From NCBI GenBank assembly GCA_008828725.1, contig MEHQ01000010.1, positions 322,271 to 386,270 on the forward strand: a stretch of 64,000 nucleotides of DNA, read 5' to 3'. Origin of the DNA: Saccharina japonica. Taxonomy: Eukaryota > Sar > Phaeophyceae > Laminariales > Laminariaceae. How positions within the stretch are numbered: position 1 is the stretch's first letter; every line of letters begins with the position of its first letter. The notes under the pieces are model-generated. The model was not told where the DNA came from. It saw only the letters and a program-made list of their open reading frames with translations, and did not search any database. Position numbers and translations under genes: made by a program. Shown here piece by piece: positions 61,301 through 64,000 of this stretch.

Positions 61301-63834
61301 TTGCAGAAATAAGCGTGGTTGAAGGCTGCTAATCTTTGACCGGCTGTAATAGACGGCTCACCCTATGACATCTCAAATCATACCGGTACTCTGCAGGCTA
61401 GGCTGGGCTAGGCTAGGCTAGGCAACTGACCTTGGTCACGGCCACGACGGGTGCGAGGTTGGGGAACTCCTTGAGCAACTTAAACACCTGCACACCACAG
61501 GACAGGACAGGACAGGCAGGCAGACAGACAGACAGACAGTGGGCGGCGGGCGATACAGCAGTGGAATCAAATCCACAGCAAGGGAGGCAGTACACAGTTC
61601 TTCAAACGGCAGCAACGGAGGGAAGGGATGGTGGTGGTCATCATCGAAAAGGTCGCCTCAAAACATGAAAAAAGGTCGAATGCTAACAACCCCACCTAAC
61701 GACAGCGCGCACTTCGCAATGGTGCCTCGTATGGTACCTGCCCACGCCCGCCGTGCTTTAACGCGACACCAAAACGGCCGCAACAAACAACCCCTCCGCC
61801 CACCACAGCACCACAGCACAGGACACCCACGAAGCGTTACCTCGACGGTCTGGGACTTGATACCGTCGTCTGCGGCTACGACAACAATGACGATGTCCGT
61901 CAGGCGCGACGTTGCGTGGCGCATTGATTTGAAGGCAGCGTGACCGGGGGTGTCGAAGAACGTCACGGAAGTATCCTTGACGTCCACCTGTAACAACGAG
62001 AAACGATGAGAGCGAGCAAGCAAACCAACAGCACCAACAGCGACCGCACAAGAAGGCGTCATATTAAAACAACTCAATGGGATCCTTGCAAGCGGCAGAC
62101 GTACAGAAACTAAACTTAAGCCTAGAAATAGAATGCTCAGCTAAGCTAAGCAAAAAAACACAGTACGTAGCAAAAAAGCAAAAACACGCCAAGCAACCGG
62201 TTAAGGGCGCAAAGCACGACACAGTACTTAGGTACGGTGCCATACATCGTAGATTGTGCAGCGTGGGTCCACCGTTAGATGTCTTGGTTTCACCTCAGTA
62301 GCCCACGAATGCCTCCCACATGTATCGTACCCCATCAAAGCCACGACCAGAGCACCAAGTTACCTACTGAAGTAAAAACATCACCGTTAACAGTGCACCA
62401 GCAGGCATACCTCAGAAAATATCTACCTGGAAAGTAAAGTGTGGAATAATCTCCACCTGCGCATGGTATAGATCAAAGTGCTAGCATATACTAGGTATAC
62501 AATGAATCCATTCATAGTCAAGCAGGAATGGAAGCAAGACACAGCACCACATGCTATCATATAGGGTATGGCATGGCACAAAGACATGGCACAAACGTAT
62601 GGCATGGTATGGCTGGCGTACTCACCGCAAACGCCCCGATCTTCTGCGTGATACCCGCAGATTCCGTCCCAGCAACCTTGGCCGTTCGAAGCGCGTCGAG
62701 GAGAGTGGTCTTTCCGTGGTCCACGTGTCCCATGACGCTAACGACTGGCGGTCTCGGCGTGAGACTGTCGAAGGACGCCTCCGTTACCACTGTTCGACCC
62801 AGATCGCTGCTCTCACAGGGAAACGGTTGCCGGTGGGAATGGAACGGGATGGGATGGGACGGGACGGGATGGGACGGGACGGGATGGGTTGGGATGGGTT
62901 GGGATGGGACGGCGATAGGACACATGCGAAGAGACGGAGTGGGATGACATTGCATGGGATGGGACGGGGTGGCGCTATATATAGTATGTGATGAGATGAT
63001 ATAGGATGGGATGCGTGCGGATGAGTTGTGACAGTGTATATAGGTGGTATGGTGGCGGCGATGCAAGTCCAAGAAAAGACAACACGACACCGAATCAACA
63101 CATGGGAAAGATAAGAGAAAACTTGAGGGCATGTAGGCAGCGCTAGCATTCAAGCCATCAGACGCCGCGCCGCACTACGTACTGTATGCGGAAATCTCTT
63201 GAGATAGAGCGGAACTGTCACCCACTGACCAGACACCTGCCCTCTAGCCTTGAGCTTCCATCATACTTCCCGTTTTCAGTTTTTTCGGCTATCTCTGCGC
63301 AAATACAGGGGCAACCGATCCGACGCCAGGTAAGCTGACCCCACCATCAATCTGGGCCCTCCAAAAATGCGACCGTTCGCAGCCAACCTGTTCCGTCGTT
63401 CGTGTCTACCAGGTACAACCGAAGATTCTACAGAAGGTTCCACAGAAGGTTCTGCATAAGGCTGTACAGAAGGTTCCACATAAGGTTCTACAGAAGCCTC
63501 CACAGCAGCATATGAAGCTTTCACAAGTCAGTGTAGTCAGCGCTAAGGCTCTACAGTATACGAAGCGTCCACACGGCAGTGCAGTCACTGCATTGTAGTC
63601 GGTGGTGCGGTACGCTCTCTTCTCCGAGTGATGGTCCACTCACTTTTCTCGGAGCTTGAGGAGCTTCGTGCGCAGGCCCAACTCTTTCGCCACCATGTGT
63701 GCGATATCTGGGTCCACCATCGAGGAGGGCGACACCCTGCCCTCTCCCATCTGTCTCAGCATGCTCACCACCTCCGAGGCTTTCTTCGACATCAACGCCG
63801 CCAGCTCGCGAACAGGGACCGGCACGGCAGGGAT
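52380..63834 (-). CDS. infB: Organellar translation initiation factor IF-2 (bacterial type; N-terminus outside window)
   Basis: IF-2 is the GTPase that brings formyl-Met-tRNA to the small ribosomal subunit and promotes subunit joining, here for plastid or mitochondrial ribosomes. Fifteen visible exons join in phase: 63834-63644, 62806-62626, 61987-61841, 61487-61431, 61026-60916, 60358-60269, 59303-59167, 58461-58388, 57751-57642, 56677-56561, 56096-55896, 54811-54662, 54140-54000, 53274-53089, 52472-52380 (about 612 residues). Exon 1 is the IF2_N domain ([16 protein letters not shown]). G1 is [11 protein letters not shown]2 [10 protein letters not shown]3 DTPGHAAF, G4 TKID instead of NKxD, G5 VSA. 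Domain II ([22 protein letters not shown]), a Lys-rich helical linker, domain III ([23 protein letters not shown]) and domain IV ([24 protein letters not shown]) follow, with stop after VKRQL. The exon 2 acceptor could be 3 bases upstream. Organelle cannot be told without the presequence. Confidence 0.93.
55320..55355. repeat. CATCAC microsatellite
   Basis: Tandem CATCAC hexamers, about 36 bp, lie in the IF-2 intron before the domain III exon. Confidence 0.9.
59008..59057. repeat. CCCT microsatellite
   Basis: A (CCCT)n tract of about 50 bp, with CCT variants at its end, has a related shorter CCCT/CCTCCT stretch at about 58900-58925. It lies in an IF-2 intron. Confidence 0.9.
59575..59655. 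repeat. GGTTACCGCT tandem repeat
   Basis: Seven or so copies of the 10-base unit GGTTACCGCT occur with one degenerate interruption, in an IF-2 intron. Confidence 0.9.
61179..61226. repeat. AGCTCT-type repeat with strong self-complementarity
   Basis: CTACAGCTCTAGCTCTAGCT runs into AGCTGTAGCTCGAGCTAGAGCT. The array is almost entirely AGCT-containing and can fold on itself. It lies in the IF-2 intron after exon G4. Confidence 0.8.
61396..61422. repeat. GGCTA tandem repeat next to an exon
   Basis: Five GGCTA units with one G insertion end about 9 bases from the donor of the short IF-2 exon 61431-61487. Confidence 0.9.
62837..62912. repeat. GGGAC/GGGAT pentamer array
   Basis: More than a dozen pentamers (GGGAT, GGGAC, GGGTT) occur in tandem, C-rich on the transcribed sense strand of IF-2, ending about 31 bases upstream of the exon carrying the P-loop. 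The pyrimidine-rich transcript strand probably doubles as the polypyrimidine tract. Confidence 0.9.
63418..63510. repeat. Degenerate 12/15-bp tandem repeat (TACAGAAGGTTC units)
   Basis: About seven units of CACAGAAGGTTCTACAGAAG type occur. On the minus strand they read as an open Glu-Pro-Ser-Val repeat ([10 protein letters not shown]), but this lies in the first visible IF-2 intron with no splice support, so it is not annotated as coding. Confidence 0.75.
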
Positions 63835-64000
63835 CTGGGAGCATGGCGGGAAGGGCGAAGGTCGACGATTACGATTGTGTCATGCGAGATAAGACACCCG
63901 CATTACGATTGAACAAGAGTGGCTTCCGGATGCCGGATAGAGATTCAGCAACAAGCTCGTGGGGTCAACATGGTGCAAGGAGAAAACGGATAACTGCCGC
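63835..64000. other. Intron upstream of first visible IF-2 exon
   Basis: The exon starting at 63834 is preceded by a TCCCAG acceptor in phase 0, so the sequence to the window edge is intron. The IF-2 start codon and organelle presequence lie beyond the window. Confidence 0.6.

Noticed and set aside
62557-63153. 198-codon minus ORF with Pro-Ser-His repeats upstream of the IF-2 P-loop exon
   Set aside because: The repeated part is the translated GGGAC/GGGAT intron microsatellite. IF-2 homology begins only after the acceptor near 62806.
63276-63524. Minus-strand Glu-Pro-Ser-Val repeat ORF
   Set aside because: It is a translated degenerate tandem repeat within an IF-2 intron, with no splice support in phase with exons 1 and 2.

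Overview
This is eukaryotic nuclear DNA. Genes are split into many short exons by introns of 0.2-2 kb, splice donors are mostly GTGAGT, GTAAGC or GTGCGT, and there is no operon structure. One short gene encodes a signal peptide followed by an ASAF-type cleavage motif, the bipartite plastid-targeting presequence of algae with a red-algal-derived secondary plastid. Another encodes a bacterial-type (organellar) initiation factor IF-2. With the long introns and strict alternation of coding strand, this points to a photosynthetic stramenopile, most likely a brown alga of the Ectocarpus type. That placement is inference.

Layout (eight gene models, strands alternating + - + - + - + -): (1) 1-3333 +, 3' part of a glutamine-rich protein with long CAG tracts; (2) 6575-8417 -, two-exon 113-aa predicted plastid protein; (3) 10788-24959 +, 14-exon CCR4-NOT subunit 3 (NOT3/CNOT3) with its start and stop; (4) 25948-30705 -, six-exon SPOUT-family TrmH-like RNA ribose 2'-O-methyltransferase; (5) 31043-34959 +, six-exon armadillo-repeat protein with a predicted N-myristoylation signal; (6) 36525-41490 -, eight-exon TTD14-like P-loop plus CYTH-like protein; (7) 41988-47542 +, about 1315-aa protein of unknown family; (8) 52380 to beyond 63834 -, IF-2 with 15 visible exons and its N-terminus off the window.

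Exons were joined by hand from splice signals, reading phase and family similarity. Every junction given is phase-consistent. Neighbours 4/5 and 6/7 are head to head over 0.34 and 0.50 kb and probably share promoters. Pairs 1/2, 3/4, 5/6 and 7/8 converge. There is no pathway shared by all genes. Two encode RNA or translation functions in organelles or of bacterial ancestry (IF-2, TrmH-like), and NOT3 acts in mRNA decay.

The most unusual structure is architectural. In two different genes (5 and 7), a single frame-preserving exon is flanked by inverted copies of a repeat in the two adjacent introns. In gene 5 the repeat is a 442/445-bp MITE with TA duplications. In gene 7 it is an unrelated repeat of about 250 bp. 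Such pairs could fold the pre-mRNA around the exon and favour skipping or circular RNA. Gene 5 also has about one armadillo repeat per exon, all with phase-1 introns. Two short sequence families (TACCAGGTA and the palindrome CTATTAATAG) are strongly over-represented in introns and spacers.
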